Source: Paraburkholderia phytofirmans PsJN
GTDB lineage: Bacteria; Pseudomonadota; Gammaproteobacteria; Burkholderiales; Burkholderiaceae
Direction: 5' to 3'
Assembly (NCBI RefSeq): GCF_000020125.1
Contig: NC_010676.1
Coordinates: 124,001-188,000 of the forward strand
DNA: 64,000 bases
Shown: positions 51,943 to 61,101 of the stretch, one piece after another
Layout of the letters: every line of letters starts with the position of its first letter
Position numbering within the stretch: the stretch's first letter is position 1
The notes under the pieces: model-generated
What the model was told of the DNA's origin: nothing
The model's database searches: none
What the model saw: only the letters and a program-made list of their open reading frames with translations
Program-made: the position numbers and the translations under genes

Positions 51943-52203
51943 TTTCTGCTCCTTGTTGTCTGTTTAGCTGTCAGCTTCGTAGCCCCGTATGCGGAAGCAC
52001 GTGACGTGCCCGGACGCCGGCGTGAATCGTCAATCGTGTGTCTCTGTACGCCTGGCCACAGAGCACGTTGCGGCAACAATGCACAATCGGCGTGATATCC
52101 GGGCAGCGCATGCGGCGCACTTGCGCCCGGCGCGCCCGGCCGCTTGCCCGGCGCGAACCGATGCGCGGCGACGGCCGCCAACGCCTGCCGCATTGGAGAA
52201 GCA

Positions 52204-53379
52204 ATGGGCTGGAAAAGTCTGCTGATCGAAACACCGGTCTGGTTGATGGGCCGCTTCTACCCGCCACGGTTTGATCCGAGTCGCGACACGCCGCGCGAGA
52301 TTCTCGTGCTGCGTCCGAACGATTTCGGCGAACTGCTCACCACCACACCGCTCTTCGAGGCGCTGCGTAAGCGCTTTCCCACGACGCGCCTGATCGCCGG
52401 CGTAGGCAGTTGGGGGCGTCCGATACTCGAGAACAATCCCTTCGTCGACGAGATCGTGGAAATCGACGCGCCCTGGAACAACAAGCTCGTCGAGGACCGT
52501 TCGCACGGCAACGTGCTGCGTTTTCTATGGAAGTCTCCACAGGTCATCGCACTGCGCGCGCGCGGCGGCTTCGATGTGGGTATCGACGTGCTCGGCAGTT
52601 ACATGGGCGCGCTGCTGATGATGCGCACGGGCGTGCGGTATCGCATCGGCGTGCGCGGCTATCGCGGCGGCTGGAGCGGCTGTCAGGCGTTTATCGAATT
52701 CGCTGCCCGGCAATGCGGCCGCGCCGCGCTTGCGCAGGGCGAACTGATCGGCGCGACGGCGCTGCCGGAAGCGCGCCCGCAACTGTTCCTGACCGACGAC
52801 GAGCGTGCCACCGCATCGCAAATCTGGAGTGCGGGCAACGTGCCGGGGCGTCGTACCGTGCGGTTGATCGTCGGCGTCGGGGCCGGCGTGGCGACCAAGG
52901 CATGGGACGCGCGTCAGGTGGGCGCCGCGCTCGCGCGGATCGCGCAGACGTTGGAACAAGCCGGCGACGCGTGCGATATCGTGATCGTCGGCAGCAAAGC
53001 GGATCAGGCGCGCGCCGTCGAGGCGATCGCCGCGGCGGGTTCGGGCGTGCCGGTCCGCTCGCTGGCAGGCGAGGTGCCGATGCGCGTGATGTTCGCTCTC
53101 GCTGAAGAGGCCAACGTCGTGCTGACGAACTCGACGATGTTGATGCACGTCGCGGCCGCGTTTCGCCGTCCGACCGTTGCCGTGATCGGCGGAAGCATCA
53201 CCCGACCCGACAGGCACGATGCCATCTGGGGTTATCCGCCGCCGTATCGCAGTGTGTCGCCTGAGCAATATGTCGCGGGCGAACCTGCGCGGAACTGGCC
53301 GAGCGTCGAGCGGGTCGTGCAAGCGGTGCTGGAGGCGGTCGCCACCCAGCAGCGGGCGCAAGTCGACGCGGCAGCCTGA
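52204..53379 (+). CDS. Glycosyltransferase family 9 protein (heptosyltransferase-like)
   Basis: A 391-aa GT-B enzyme. ILVLRPNDFGELLTTTPLFEALRKRFP is the classic GT9 N-terminal motif (acceptor side), and the C-terminal half holds IVGVGAGVATKAWDARQ, IVIVGSKADQ and NVVLTNSTMLMHVAAAFRRPTVAVIGG, the donor-binding region. GT9 enzymes (WaaC/WaaF/WaaQ) add heptose or related sugars to lipopolysaccharide core. ATG 52204 has TTGGAGA upstream. It is alone, outside any visible LPS cluster, so its acceptor may be a surface or capsule sugar. Confidence 0.88.
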   Translation: MGWKSLLIETPVWLMGRFYPPRFDPSRDTPREILVLRPNDFGELLTTTPLFEALRKRFPTTRLIAGVGSWGRPILENNPFVDEIVEIDAPWNNKLVEDRSHGNVLRFLWKSPQVIALRARGGFDVGIDVLGSYMGALLMMRTGVRYRIGVRGYRGGWSGCQAFIEFAARQCGRAALAQGELIGATALPEARPQLFLTDDERATASQIWSAGNVPGRRTVRLIVGVGAGVATKAWDARQVGAALARIAQTLEQAGDACDIVIVGSKADQARAVEAIAAAGSGVPVRSLAGEVPMRVMFALAEEANVVLTNSTMLMHVAAAFRRPTVAVIGGSITRPDRHDAIWGYPPPYRSVSPEQYVAGEPARNWPSVERVVQAVLEAVATQQRAQVDAAA

Positions 53380-53480
53380 CGTTGTACTAACTGCGATTTC
53401 TAGGCCGTTTTTCCACGGCGGTAGAATTTCAATTCTTCCTGCCTCGCAGCACGGACCTTGTACAAGGACGGAGCATTGCC

Positions 53481-53885
53481 GTGGACACGCCTGACCTCTA
53501 CAAACTCTACCGGGATTACATCGGCTGCCTGAACAAACAGGACTGGCCGAACCTCGGGCAATACGTTGACGACGACGTGCACTACAACGGTCAGCGCATC
53601 GGTTTATCGGGCTACCGCGAGATGCTGGAGAGAGACTTCCGTGAAATTCCGGACCTTTATTTCAACATCCAGTTGTTGATTTCGGATCCGCCTTATATAG
53701 CCAGCCGGCTCGGCTTCGTGTGTACGCCAGTGGGCACATTTCTCGGCCTCGCCGTCAACGGCAAGCGCGTTTCCTTCACGGAGAACGTGTTCTATCAATT
53801 CCGCAATGGAAAGATCGAGCAGGTGTGGTCGGTGATCGATAAGGCGGCCATCGAAGCGCAGCTCGAATCCCCGGGCGCCGCTTGA
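53481..53885 (+). CDS. SnoaL-like (NTF2-fold) protein
   Basis: A 134-aa protein starting at GTG 53481 with a GGAG-type site upstream. The pattern YRDYIGCLNKQDWPNLGQYVDDDVHYNGQRIGLSGYREMLERDF and VFYQFRNGKIEQVWSVIDKAAIEAQL is typical of the SnoaL-like ester cyclase / nuclear transport factor 2 fold. Such proteins bind small hydrophobic molecules or catalyse isomerisation or ring closure. Lone gene; substrate unknown. Confidence 0.83.
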   Translation: MDTPDLYKLYRDYIGCLNKQDWPNLGQYVDDDVHYNGQRIGLSGYREMLERDFREIPDLYFNIQLLISDPPYIASRLGFVCTPVGTFLGLAVNGKRVSFTENVFYQFRNGKIEQVWSVIDKAAIEAQLESPGAA

Positions 53886-53918
53886 ACATTGAGCCGTCAG
53901 TTTTGCGGCTCCGCAGGT

Positions 53919-55145
53919 TCAACGAGCCGCGGCGGTTGGCGGCGGTGTCTGCACGACAGGCGCGGCAGCTTGCAGGATGTCGTCCCGAAGGCGCGTGCGC
54001 GGTGGATAGATACGTATGCAGTTGATAGTCTGCTTGGTCGCTTTCGCGGCGTCGCCTTCGGACACGAGATGCCGGTCCCAGCCCTCTGTGTACACGGCGC
54101 CCCAGGGACCGAGATCGAGAATGGTCGTGTACCAGTCGATATGAAGCGGCAGCATCTCGCCGCCGAGCAGATCGCAGACGACATTGTGACCGGCGTAGCG
54201 TCCCATCGGCCGGCTGTGCTGGCATGACATGACCGATGGCCGCGCGCCGTCGATCAACACGCGCGCGCAGTCACCCGCAGCGAATACATGCGGGACGTTT
54301 TCCACGCGCATGAAGGCATCTACCGGAAGGCGTCCAAAAGGATCGAGTGTCACGGGGATTTGCGCGGTCAACGCGTTCGCGCGCATGCCGCCGCACCAGA
54401 TCACCGTGGCCGCATCGATGCGCCTGCCATTCGTGAGTTCGACGCCGTCGGCGTCCACCGACTGCAGGGATACGCCGGCAAGCATCTCGACGCCGAGAGC
54501 GTCCATGGCGCGCTCGATGACAGGCTGCGCGCCGCCCATCGCCTGGCCGATCTTCGCCGAGCGATCGGCCAGCACCACATGCACGGCATCTCGATGCGCG
54601 TCGCCCGCGATGCCGCGCAATCGCGCCGGCAATTCGGCAGCCAGTTCGATGCCCGTCAAGCCGGCCCCGACTACGACGGCGGTAAACGGACTCGCCGCAT
54701 TCGCAAGCGACGGCAAGCCGCGCAAGTGCGTCGCGAGTTTCGCTGCGCCTGAGAAGGTGTCGACGTCGAACGCGTGCTCGGTCAAGCCGGGAATGTCGGG
54801 GTGGACGAGTTGGCTGCCTGCCGCGATAACGAGCCGGTCGTAGGGGAGCGTCTGCGTCGGCCCTTGGGTCTGAACGGCGATGCGACCGTTCGCCGAATCG
54901 ATGCCGGATACTTCGCCTTCGACAAGCCGCACACCGATCGGCCCGAGAACATCGGCGAGCGGCACGCGCGTCTCGTCCAGATTCTGTTCGTAGTTCCGCA
55001 CGCGGATGCTGTGATATGGCGTGCCGTTGACTACGACCATTTCCACCTGATCGGCGGGCACGCGCAGTTCATCGAGTTTGCGCGCCGCGCCTATCGCGCT
55101 CCACAGTCCGGCGAAGCCTGCGCCGATCACCACGATCCGCTTCAA
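53919..55145 (-). CDS. NAD(P)/FAD-dependent oxidoreductase, type II NADH dehydrogenase-like
   Basis: A 408-aa flavoprotein starting at TTG 55145, which has AGGAGAA 7 bases upstream. The first dinucleotide fold is VVIGAGFAGLWSAIGAAR (FAD) and the second VVVGAGLTGIELAAELPARL (NADH); HVFAAGDCARV is the conserved ending of the FAD site. Length and layout match NDH-2/FerA-like quinone oxidoreductases, with a Ala/Pro-rich C-terminal tail. No membrane anchor is obvious. It is transcribed towards the SnoaL gene and divergent from ohrR (gap 229 bp), so oxidative-stress control is possible. Confidence 0.87.
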   Translation of the reverse strand: MKRIVVIGAGFAGLWSAIGAARKLDELRVPADQVEMVVVNGTPYHSIRVRNYEQNLDETRVPLADVLGPIGVRLVEGEVSGIDSANGRIAVQTQGPTQTLPYDRLVIAAGSQLVHPDIPGLTEHAFDVDTFSGAAKLATHLRGLPSLANAASPFTAVVVGAGLTGIELAAELPARLRGIAGDAHRDAVHVVLADRSAKIGQAMGGAQPVIERAMDALGVEMLAGVSLQSVDADGVELTNGRRIDAATVIWCGGMRANALTAQIPVTLDPFGRLPVDAFMRVENVPHVFAAGDCARVLIDGARPSVMSCQHSRPMGRYAGHNVVCDLLGGEMLPLHIDWYTTILDLGPWGAVYTEGWDRHLVSEGDAAKATKQTINCIRIYPPRTRLRDDILQAAAPVVQTPPPTAAAR

Positions 55146-55310
55146 GACGTTCTCCTATGGGAATGCTGTGTGGACCTTCAGGCGTCGGCGCAGCGGCGGC
55201 CGTTTTCAAGGGCATGATGGCCCGCGCTGGTAGCTTACTCGCGCCAAAGCGGACGCTGAAGCCGATCGTCAGTGCTCCTCCGCCATGCTCGCCAATTTTA
55301 GCGACCGCGA

Positions 55311-55330
55311 TTTAATCGCATGCGATGTAT
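55311..55330. promoter_or_regulatory. OhrR-type operator upstream of ohrR
   Basis: The core AATCGCATGCGAT (55314-55326) is the same as in the perfect palindrome in front of ohr (57528-57551). It overlaps the start of a TATAAT -10 box at 55328-55333, as expected for a repressor site. Gap to ohrR ATG is 44 bp. Confidence 0.7.
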
Positions 55331-55374
55331 AATGCCGTTAGCGAGGCGTGAGCCTCTACCCAACGAGGACGAAG

Positions 55375-55836
55375 ATGAAATCGACCGACCAACCCGCTTC
55401 CACGGATGTAAAGCTTTCTGACTTTCTGTGCTTTGCGGTCTATTCCGCGAACCTGGCATTCGGCAAGGCCTACAAGCCGATTCTCGAAGAGCTGGGGCTG
55501 ACCTACACGCAATACATCACGATCATTGCGCTGTGGGAGGAGGACAACCAGACTGTCAGCAGTCTGGGCGAGAAGCTGTTCCTCGAGTCCAACACGCTCA
55601 CGCCGATCCTGAAGAAGCTGGAGGCGGCAGGTTATGTCGAAAGACAGCGGGACCCGGAAGACGAGCGTCAGGTGCGGGTGGGTCTCACGAAAAGCGGCCG
55701 GCGCCTGCGCGAAAAAGGTCTGAACATGGACCTTGTCGAGGCAACCGGCCTTGCGCCGGATGAGTTCTCGAAAGTGCAGAAGGCAATCGTGACGCTGCGC
55801 AACAATCTCGTCAAAGCGGTGCAGAACGGGGGATGA
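55375..55836 (+). CDS. ohrR: MarR-family organic-hydroperoxide sensor OhrR
   Basis: A 153-aa MarR protein. Cys19 in DFLCFAVYSAN is the redox-sensing Cys of OhrR, which when oxidised by organic hydroperoxides releases DNA. The winged helix (SSLGEKLFLESNTLTPILKKLEAAGYVERQRDPEDERQVRVGLT) follows. Only one other Cys is not obvious, so the sensing could be of the one-Cys type. ATG 55375 has GAGGA upstream. The operator at 55311-55330 suggests autoregulation, and the same core in front of ohr (57 kb) points to joint control. Confidence 0.9.
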   Translation: MKSTDQPASTDVKLSDFLCFAVYSANLAFGKAYKPILEELGLTYTQYITIIALWEEDNQTVSSLGEKLFLESNTLTPILKKLEAAGYVERQRDPEDERQVRVGLTKSGRRLREKGLNMDLVEATGLAPDEFSKVQKAIVTLRNNLVKAVQNGG

Positions 55837-55881
55837 GCGGCGGATCGCTCGATCCATGAGCGCATCGTCAGGCGGCTTGCA

Positions 55882-55924
55882 AAACGAAGAAGCCTGCGGA
55901 CGTCGTCCGCGGGCTTCTTCGTTT
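55882..55924. terminator. Strong bidirectional terminator between ohrR and msrA
   Basis: 19-bp stem with a single G-T wobble (left 55882-55900, right 55906-55924), loop CGTCG, flanked by A and T runs on both strands. It lies 46 bases past ohrR and 45 bases past the convergent msrA. Confidence 0.9.
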
Positions 55925-55968
55925 ATTGCGCCACGGTAATGCTCGACCGTTAGCGCTCAATTTAACCG

Positions 55969-56475
55969 TCAGCCGCGCTCCGGCAGCTTCCAGTTCGGAC
56001 GGACGAAATGGCACGTGTAGCCGTTGGGAATGCGCTCCAGATAGTCCTGATGTTCCGGCTCAGCCTCCCAGAACGGGCCGGCCGGAGCGACTTCGGTGAC
56101 CACCTTGCCGGGCCAGAGATCGGAAGCCTCGACGTCGGCGATGGTGTTCTCGGCCACTCGCTTCTGCTCATCGTCGAGATAGAAGATGGCCGAGCGGTAG
56201 CTCATGCCGGTATCGTTGCCCTGGCGGTTCTTCGTCGTTGGATCGTGAATCTGGAAGAAAAACTCGAGGATCTTGCGATAGCTGATCTGGCTTGGGTCGA
56301 ACACGATCTCGAGCGCCTCGGCATGCGTGCCGTGGTTGCGGTAAGTGGCGTTGGGCACGTCGCCGCCGGTGTAGCCCACGCGCGTGGATAGCACGCCGGG
56401 GTAACGCCGCAGCAGGTCTTGCATGCCCCAGAAGCAGCCGCCGGCCAGGATGGCGGTTTCGGTTTGCGTCGTCAT
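55969..56475 (-). CDS. msrA: Peptide-methionine (S)-S-oxide reductase
   Basis: A 168-aa enzyme that reduces methionine sulfoxide in proteins. AGGCFWG gives catalytic Cys14; conserved [24 protein letters not shown] and [36 protein letters not shown] follow. ATG 56475 (MTTQTE) is chosen over the longer in-frame start. It is convergent with ohrR and followed (downstream on its own strand, upstream in sequence) by an exported small protein and ohr, forming a sulfur/peroxide damage cluster. No OhrR-like operator was seen upstream of it. Confidence 0.93.
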   Translation of the reverse strand: MTTQTETAILAGGCFWGMQDLLRRYPGVLSTRVGYTGGDVPNATYRNHGTHAEALEIVFDPSQISYRKILEFFFQIHDPTTKNRQGNDTGMSYRSAIFYLDDEQKRVAENTIADVEASDLWPGKVVTEVAPAGPFWEAEPEHQDYLERIPNGYTCHFVRPNWKLPERG

Positions 56476-56637
56476 GTCAATCCAATCCTTTTCGTCAGTG
56501 GTTGGCTCGCCGTCTATCGGATGCGATCCCGCAAGCATGCCAGAGATCGGCTCGGCTAGCCGACCGGCAGGCAAAACCCATCATGCCGCCATTGGCATGC
56601 GTAGCCGGCCGGGATCTTGCCGCGACCGGCGCGTGCC

Positions 56638-56910
56638 TCAATGACGGGCGTAAAGATTGTCGCGGGGCGCGAGGGCAACCCGGCTCGCGGATTCCGACTG
56701 ACCCGAGACGACACCGCCATACGCCGCTTGCGCGGCGCCTGCGTCGTCGTTGCTCGCGGCGACGGTTTGCGCGCTCTGGCCGCGTTGCGACGCCGGGGCA
56801 CCGACCGAAGGCCGGTAGAAGGGAGCCGGACCATAGCCGCTGGCGAACGCGGGCGCGGCGGCGGAAGCGGACAGTGCGAGGAGCAGTGCAGCAACGAATT
56901 TGGTTTTCAT
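56638..56910 (-). CDS. Small exported protein of unknown function
   Basis: A 90-aa protein with a Sec signal (LLLALSASAAAPAFA) and a mature part rich in Ala, Gly, Ser. The YRPSVGAPASQRGQSAQTVAA segment recurs in many small Burkholderia exported proteins that are often misannotated. No known domain. It sits between ohr and msrA on the same strand with gaps of 85 and 162 bp. Confidence 0.65.
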   Translation of the reverse strand: MKTKFVAALLLALSASAAAPAFASGYGPAPFYRPSVGAPASQRGQSAQTVAASNDDAGAAQAAYGGVVSGQSESASRVALAPRDNLYARH

Positions 56911-56995
56911 GGTGAAACTCCGCTAAAAAATGTTCGATGAGGGGTGCGAGCCTTGCCGGATCGCACCCACAAGTGCCGGTTCGGTGATCGAAAAA

Positions 56996-57421
56996 TCAGG
57001 CGACGTTGACTACCACGTCGATGTTCCCGCGCGTGGCTTTCGAATACGGGCAGATCTGGTGTGCTTCATGCGCGATGGCCTCGGCGACTTCGCGCGCCAC
57101 GCCCGGCACGCTGACGTTGAAGCGGGCCTGGAGCAAGTAGGCGTCGCCGGTCATGCCCAGGTCCACCTCGATATCCACGGACAGATCGGACGGCAGCGTC
57201 ACTTTCTTCGCCTGAGCCACCAGGCCGATCGCCGAGATGTAACAGGCCGACCAGGCGCCGGCGAACAACTGCTCCGCGGTCGGATGAGCCTCTACAGCCG
57301 GGAACGTGATGTCCGCGCCGGCGCCTTTGCCCGCCGACAGATTGAGGTCGACGCGGCCGCCGCGGCCGCTGAACGTCGTGTGGGTTTTGCCGGTGAGCAG
57401 GACTTTTTCGATCTTGGTCAT
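56996..57421 (-). CDS. ohr: Organic hydroperoxide resistance protein (thiol peroxidase)
   Basis: A 141-aa dithiol peroxidase that reduces organic hydroperoxides. The peroxidatic Cys60 (WSACYISA) and resolving Cys124 (HQICPYSKATRGNID), with catalytic Arg20 and Glu50 (TAEQLFAG), are visible. The start codon is ATG 57421. A perfect 24-bp palindrome and a degenerate copy lie upstream, the core of which is shared with the ohrR promoter. So ohr is expected to be repressed by OhrR and induced by alkyl hydroperoxides. Confidence 0.94.
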   Translation of the reverse strand: MTKIEKVLLTGKTHTTFSGRGGRVDLNLSAGKGAGADITFPAVEAHPTAEQLFAGAWSACYISAIGLVAQAKKVTLPSDLSVDIEVDLGMTGDAYLLQARFNVSVPGVAREVAEAIAHEAHQICPYSKATRGNIDVVVNVA

Positions 57422-57457
57422 GATGAATTCCTTGATGGTCAGAACGGTGAAGTTGCT

Positions 57458-57477
57458 TTAAATCGTATGCGATGTAA
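57458..57477. promoter_or_regulatory. Degenerate OhrR-type operator close to ohr
   Basis: A 20-bp sequence that differs at two positions from the perfect palindrome at 57528-57551 (C to T, T to G). A third partial copy (core AATCGCATGCG) follows at 57476-57486. It lies 36 bp upstream of the ohr start. Confidence 0.6.
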
Positions 57478-57527
57478 TCGCATGCGTCGAATAATGGAGG
57501 AGAAGTTTTGCCTTGTCAAGCGCATAA

Positions 57528-57551
57528 GATTAAATCGCATGCGATTTAATC
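57528..57551. promoter_or_regulatory. Perfect 24-bp palindromic OhrR operator upstream of ohr
   Basis: The 24-base palindrome has the central core AATCGCATGCGATT. It is 106 bp upstream of the ohr start. The same core occurs upstream of ohrR (55314-55326). Two copies near ohr plus one at ohrR fit a shared OhrR regulon. Confidence 0.75.
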
Positions 57552-57688
57552 TGTTCGGAGCGGCACGCGGTTGCCGGCCTCGGGCGCGCTTGCCTCACCG
57601 CGGCAGCCTCTGACGACGATTTCCGGCCGGTCCGCGCCGCTGCGATTGACTAGACTACGAGTTACCTCAATCCGACGCGCACTACGCC

Positions 57689-58837
57689 GTGAAGCGAAAG
57701 ATGATCCCGGAGGACGACAGAAAGATCGACGCCGACGCGCAAAACCGCGCGGCGAGCGACGGCATTCGCGGTGAGGCGGCCGGCGAGGGCGGACGTGGCG
57801 TCATACGGTCGGCGGCGACATGGCTGGAGCAGCTCGATCCCGGCACGCATCGCCGGATCAAGGGACTGCGGCTCGTCACCGCGTACGGGATCGCCGCCGC
57901 GCTCGGAACCTTGCAGGACGTCACCCACGGTTTGCCCGGTGCGACGCTGGTCGGTTCGCTGGCCGGCAATTTCGCGCTGTGGGCCAGCGTCTCGGAAGCG
58001 CGTGTCTCCCGGCCCGAATCCAGTCGCGACCTGGCATTCCTGTGTGCCGCCGCCGTGCTTGGCGCGGCCATGTTCATCGCGTTCGCCCCGATCCTGCAGA
58101 CCCTCGGCGCGGCGGGCCCCGAACTGACGCTCGTCACCGGCGCGTTTCTCGTCGGCTACCTGAAGCGCTTCGGCATTCTGGGCGCGGGAATGGGCTCGCA
58201 GATATTCATCGGCCAATTGCTGGCTTACAACATTCACCTGACGCCTGTCGACATGCCGGCCGTCTTGGTGGCGGGACTGATCGCCATGCTTGCGTCCATT
58301 GTTCCGCGTCTGCTCAGCGGTCCGGCGGAGCGTCCGGCCCTGACGGTGCTTTCGCCCGTCGACATGCCGGATCGCTGGAAACTTTCGGCCGAACTCATCA
58401 TGGGCCTGCAGGCGGCGAGCGGCGCGCTGGTCGTGGTCGTGTTGAACGAGACGATCGGCCTCAAGGAATCCGCCTGGGCGATCACGGCAAGCACCTACGT
58501 GGTGGCGGGCTCGGCGAGCGGCACGGCAGAACGAGTGCGCAGGCGGATCATCGGCACCCTGGTCGGCGTGCCGCTGGGTCTGGCCTGCCTGCCGCTCGTC
58601 GAACACGTGCCGCTGCTCGCCTGGGCCGCCGTCGCGGCCGCCATGATCATCTACGCGATGGCTTTGCCAGAGCGCTACGACATCGCTTGCGGGGCGTTCG
58701 CCGTCACCTTGATCGTGACGCTGGCGATCGGCGGCGTGCATTCCATTTCGTTTCTTGGCGCTCGCGCGTGGGAGACGCTGCTTGGCGGAGTGGTTGGACT
58801 GCTGGCGGCGAAATTCATCTTTCCGCTGCGCGTGTGA
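57689..58837 (+). CDS. FUSC-like membrane protein
   Basis: A ~382-aa protein with about ten hydrophobic segments arranged in two halves. The N-terminus is polar (1-50). TYGIAAALGTLQDVTHG-like start, then GAFLVGYLKRFGILGAGMGSQIFIGQLLAYN and a second half ending in LLAAKFIFPLRV. The RRRIIGTLVGVPLG segment is typical of FUSC/aromatic-acid exporter-like proteins. Start is GTG 57689 or ATG 57701; no ribosome site is clear. Substrate unknown. Confidence 0.72.
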   Translation: MKRKMIPEDDRKIDADAQNRAASDGIRGEAAGEGGRGVIRSAATWLEQLDPGTHRRIKGLRLVTAYGIAAALGTLQDVTHGLPGATLVGSLAGNFALWASVSEARVSRPESSRDLAFLCAAAVLGAAMFIAFAPILQTLGAAGPELTLVTGAFLVGYLKRFGILGAGMGSQIFIGQLLAYNIHLTPVDMPAVLVAGLIAMLASIVPRLLSGPAERPALTVLSPVDMPDRWKLSAELIMGLQAASGALVVVVLNETIGLKESAWAITASTYVVAGSASGTAERVRRRIIGTLVGVPLGLACLPLVEHVPLLAWAAVAAAMIIYAMALPERYDIACGAFAVTLIVTLAIGGVHSISFLGARAWETLLGGVVGLLAAKFIFPLRV

Positions 58838-58876
58838 CGGGTCCTCTTGGCGAGCGTCGCGCGATCATCCACCAGC

Positions 58877-59788
58877 CTACGATCCCAGCTTTTCCATCAG
58901 GAAGTCGACGAAACTGCGCACGCGCGACGAGAGATGCCGCGCATGCGGATAAAGCAGCACGAACGGCCGCGAACAACCGCCATAGGGAATGAGCAATTCC
59001 TTGAGCGTTCCCGCCGCGATGTCTTTCTCGACGATGAACCGATAGGTCTGAAAAATACCCGCCCCGTGGCGCGCGAGCGTTGCCCCGGCAAGCACGTCGC
59101 CCGACGACGTGTAACCGCCGCTCGTCATCGTCTCGACAACCTCGTCTTCGACTTTGAACAGCCACGGAAGATTGCGGCCGGTGCTCGGCAGCGCGTACTG
59201 GACACAGTCGTGATGGACCAGGTCGTCGGGCGTTTTCAGTTTGGCTGCGCCGCGCAGATAAGCCGGCGAAGCGACGACCACCAGTTCCGCGTCCTCGATC
59301 GTGCGCGCGATCAGCCCGGAGTCGCCGGGCGCCGCGCCGCGAATGGCCAGGTCGAAGCCTTCTTCGCCAAAGTCGATGTTGCGATTGCTGAGATGCGTTT
59401 CGACGGTCACGCCCGGATAGCGTTGGCGAAACTCGGCCAGCAGGGGCAGCACGCGGTAGTGTCCATACGGCGTGGGCATGCTGATGCGCAGCACGCCGGT
59501 CGGCGCGGTTTGCTGTCCGGTCGCTTCGCGCTCGGCTTCAGCGAGCTGGGCCAGCGCGAGACGACATTGTTCGAAGTAGCGCCGTCCCGCGTCGGTCAAC
59601 CGGATCTGCCGGGTGGTCCGCACAAACAATCGCACGCCGAGGCGCTCCTCCAGACGCGCGACCGTACGGCTAACGGCGGCCGGTGTGACGCTCGCGGCGT
59701 TCGCGGCCTCGGTGAAACTCTCCAGTTCGGCCGCCAGGCAGAATAGTTCGATACTGCCCAGAAGGACATCTTCAAATTGACGCTGCAT
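58877..59788 (-). CDS. LysR-family regulator
   Basis: A 303-aa LysR protein with an HTH in residues 8-65 (LFCLAAELESFTEAANAASVTPAAVSRTVARLEERLGVRLF) and a CrgA-like effector domain (GVLRISMPTPYGHYRV, DLAIRGAAPGDSGL). It is divergent from the nitronate monooxygenase gene at 59954 with 165 bp between, so it most likely regulates that gene. The start at 59788 lacks a strong ribosome site. Confidence 0.9.
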   Translation of the reverse strand: MQRQFEDVLLGSIELFCLAAELESFTEAANAASVTPAAVSRTVARLEERLGVRLFVRTTRQIRLTDAGRRYFEQCRLALAQLAEAEREATGQQTAPTGVLRISMPTPYGHYRVLPLLAEFRQRYPGVTVETHLSNRNIDFGEEGFDLAIRGAAPGDSGLIARTIEDAELVVVASPAYLRGAAKLKTPDDLVHHDCVQYALPSTGRNLPWLFKVEDEVVETMTSGGYTSSGDVLAGATLARHGAGIFQTYRFIVEKDIAAGTLKELLIPYGGCSRPFVLLYPHARHLSSRVRSFVDFLMEKLGS

Positions 59789-59953
59789 GGTCTCTCGGCG
59801 AGGTGCCTGATAGCGAGGTCTGGCTTCAAGGCGGAAAGCCGCCCGGAACGGCCGCCACGTGAACGCGGCGGCGGCTCGCCGCGTTCGGCGCGGAACAAGG
59901 GTTCGTACGGAATATCAGGACTATATTGTAGTGAGACTCGATGAGGAAGCGAC

Positions 59954-61054
59954 ATGACCGATCAGACAGGCAAGCGTGCCTTGCTGCCCTTGCTGGGCAT
60001 CGACAAACCGATCATTCAGGCGCCAATGGCAGGTGTCTCGACGCCCGCACTGGCCGCGGCTGTTTGCAATGCAGGCGGGCTCGGCTCGTTGGGCGTCGGA
60101 GCGATGAATGCCGACGGCGCGCGCAAGGTGATCAGGGAGACGCGCGCGCTGACGGACAAGCCGTTCAACATCAACGTGTTCTGCCATCGGCCTGCCCAAG
60201 CGGACGCCGCGGTCGAGCAGCAATGGTTGAGCTGGCTTGCGCCGCATTTCGAAAAGTATGGGGCAACGCCGCCGGCGAAGCTCTCGGATATCTACACGAG
60301 CTTCCTCGCGGACCCCGCCATGCTGGCAGTTTTTCTGGAGGAGAAGCCGGCGATCGTCAGCTTTCACTTCGGCTTGCCGTCGGCGGATGTCATCGCCGAA
60401 CTGAAGAAGGCAGGCATCAGGCTGCTCGCCAGTGCGACAAATCTGCAGGAAGCGGCGCAAGTCGAAGCGGCGGGCGTGGATGCGATCGTGGCGCAAGGTA
60501 TCGAGGCCGGCGGGCATCGCGGTGTCTTCGACCCGGATGCATTCGACGACCGGTTGGGCACGTTCGCCCTGACACGTTTGCTCGCCAAGGAATGCCGGCT
60601 GCCGGTAATCGCCGCCGGCGGGATCATGGACGGCGCGGGCATTGCCGCGGCGCTCGCACTTGGCGCTCAGGCCGCGCAGCTTGGCACGGCCTTTGTGGCG
60701 TGCACGGAGACTTCGATCGACGAGGGTTATCGTCGCGCGTTGCTTGGCGAGGCGGCGCGCCGCACGACTTTCACGGCGGCGATCTCCGGGCGGCTGGCGA
60801 GAAGCATGGCGAACAGTTTCACGGCGCTCGGCGCCGACCCGCGTTCACCCGAGCCGGCCACCTATCCCATTGCCTACGATGCCGGTAAGGCGCTGAACGC
60901 GGCAGCCAAGGCGAAAGGTGAGTTCGGCTACGGCGCGCATTGGGCAGGCCAGGCCGCCGCGCTGGCAAGGTCGTTGCCAGCGGCGGAACTGGTGGCCCAG
61001 CTGGAGCGCGAACTGAAGCAGAGCATCGAGCAACTGCGGCAGTTCGCGAACTGA
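59954..61054 (+). CDS. Nitronate monooxygenase
   Basis: A 366-aa FMN-dependent TIM-barrel enzyme oxidising alkyl nitronates to carbonyl compounds and nitrite. [34 protein letters not shown] with catalytic His188, and [25 protein letters not shown] are class I signatures. ATG 59954 follows GAGGAAG. It ends in a helical C-terminus. Together with the divergent LysR gene and the nearby tautomerase it probably detoxifies a nitroalkane-type compound such as propionate 3-nitronate. Confidence 0.9.
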   Translation: MTDQTGKRALLPLLGIDKPIIQAPMAGVSTPALAAAVCNAGGLGSLGVGAMNADGARKVIRETRALTDKPFNINVFCHRPAQADAAVEQQWLSWLAPHFEKYGATPPAKLSDIYTSFLADPAMLAVFLEEKPAIVSFHFGLPSADVIAELKKAGIRLLASATNLQEAAQVEAAGVDAIVAQGIEAGGHRGVFDPDAFDDRLGTFALTRLLAKECRLPVIAAGGIMDGAGIAAALALGAQAAQLGTAFVACTETSIDEGYRRALLGEAARRTTFTAAISGRLARSMANSFTALGADPRSPEPATYPIAYDAGKALNAAAKAKGEFGYGAHWAGQAAALARSLPAAELVAQLERELKQSIEQLRQFAN

Positions 61055-61069
61055 AACTAACAGCACAGC

Positions 61070-61101
61070 GGGTTGAGCGCTCCCGTTGCGACGCTCAACC
61101 C
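61070..61101. terminator. Hairpin overlapping the convergent ends of nitronate monooxygenase and tautomerase genes
   Basis: A perfect 10-bp stem GGGTTGAGCG (61070-61079) with CGCTCAACCC (61092-61101) and 12-base loop. Its right arm includes the stop codon of the tautomerase gene. No T tract on either side. Confidence 0.5.

Noticed and set aside
52144..52203. Upstream in-frame extension of the GT9 gene (start at 52144)
   Set aside because: The ATG at 52204 has a good ribosome site and fits the family; the extension is Ala/Arg-rich with no site.
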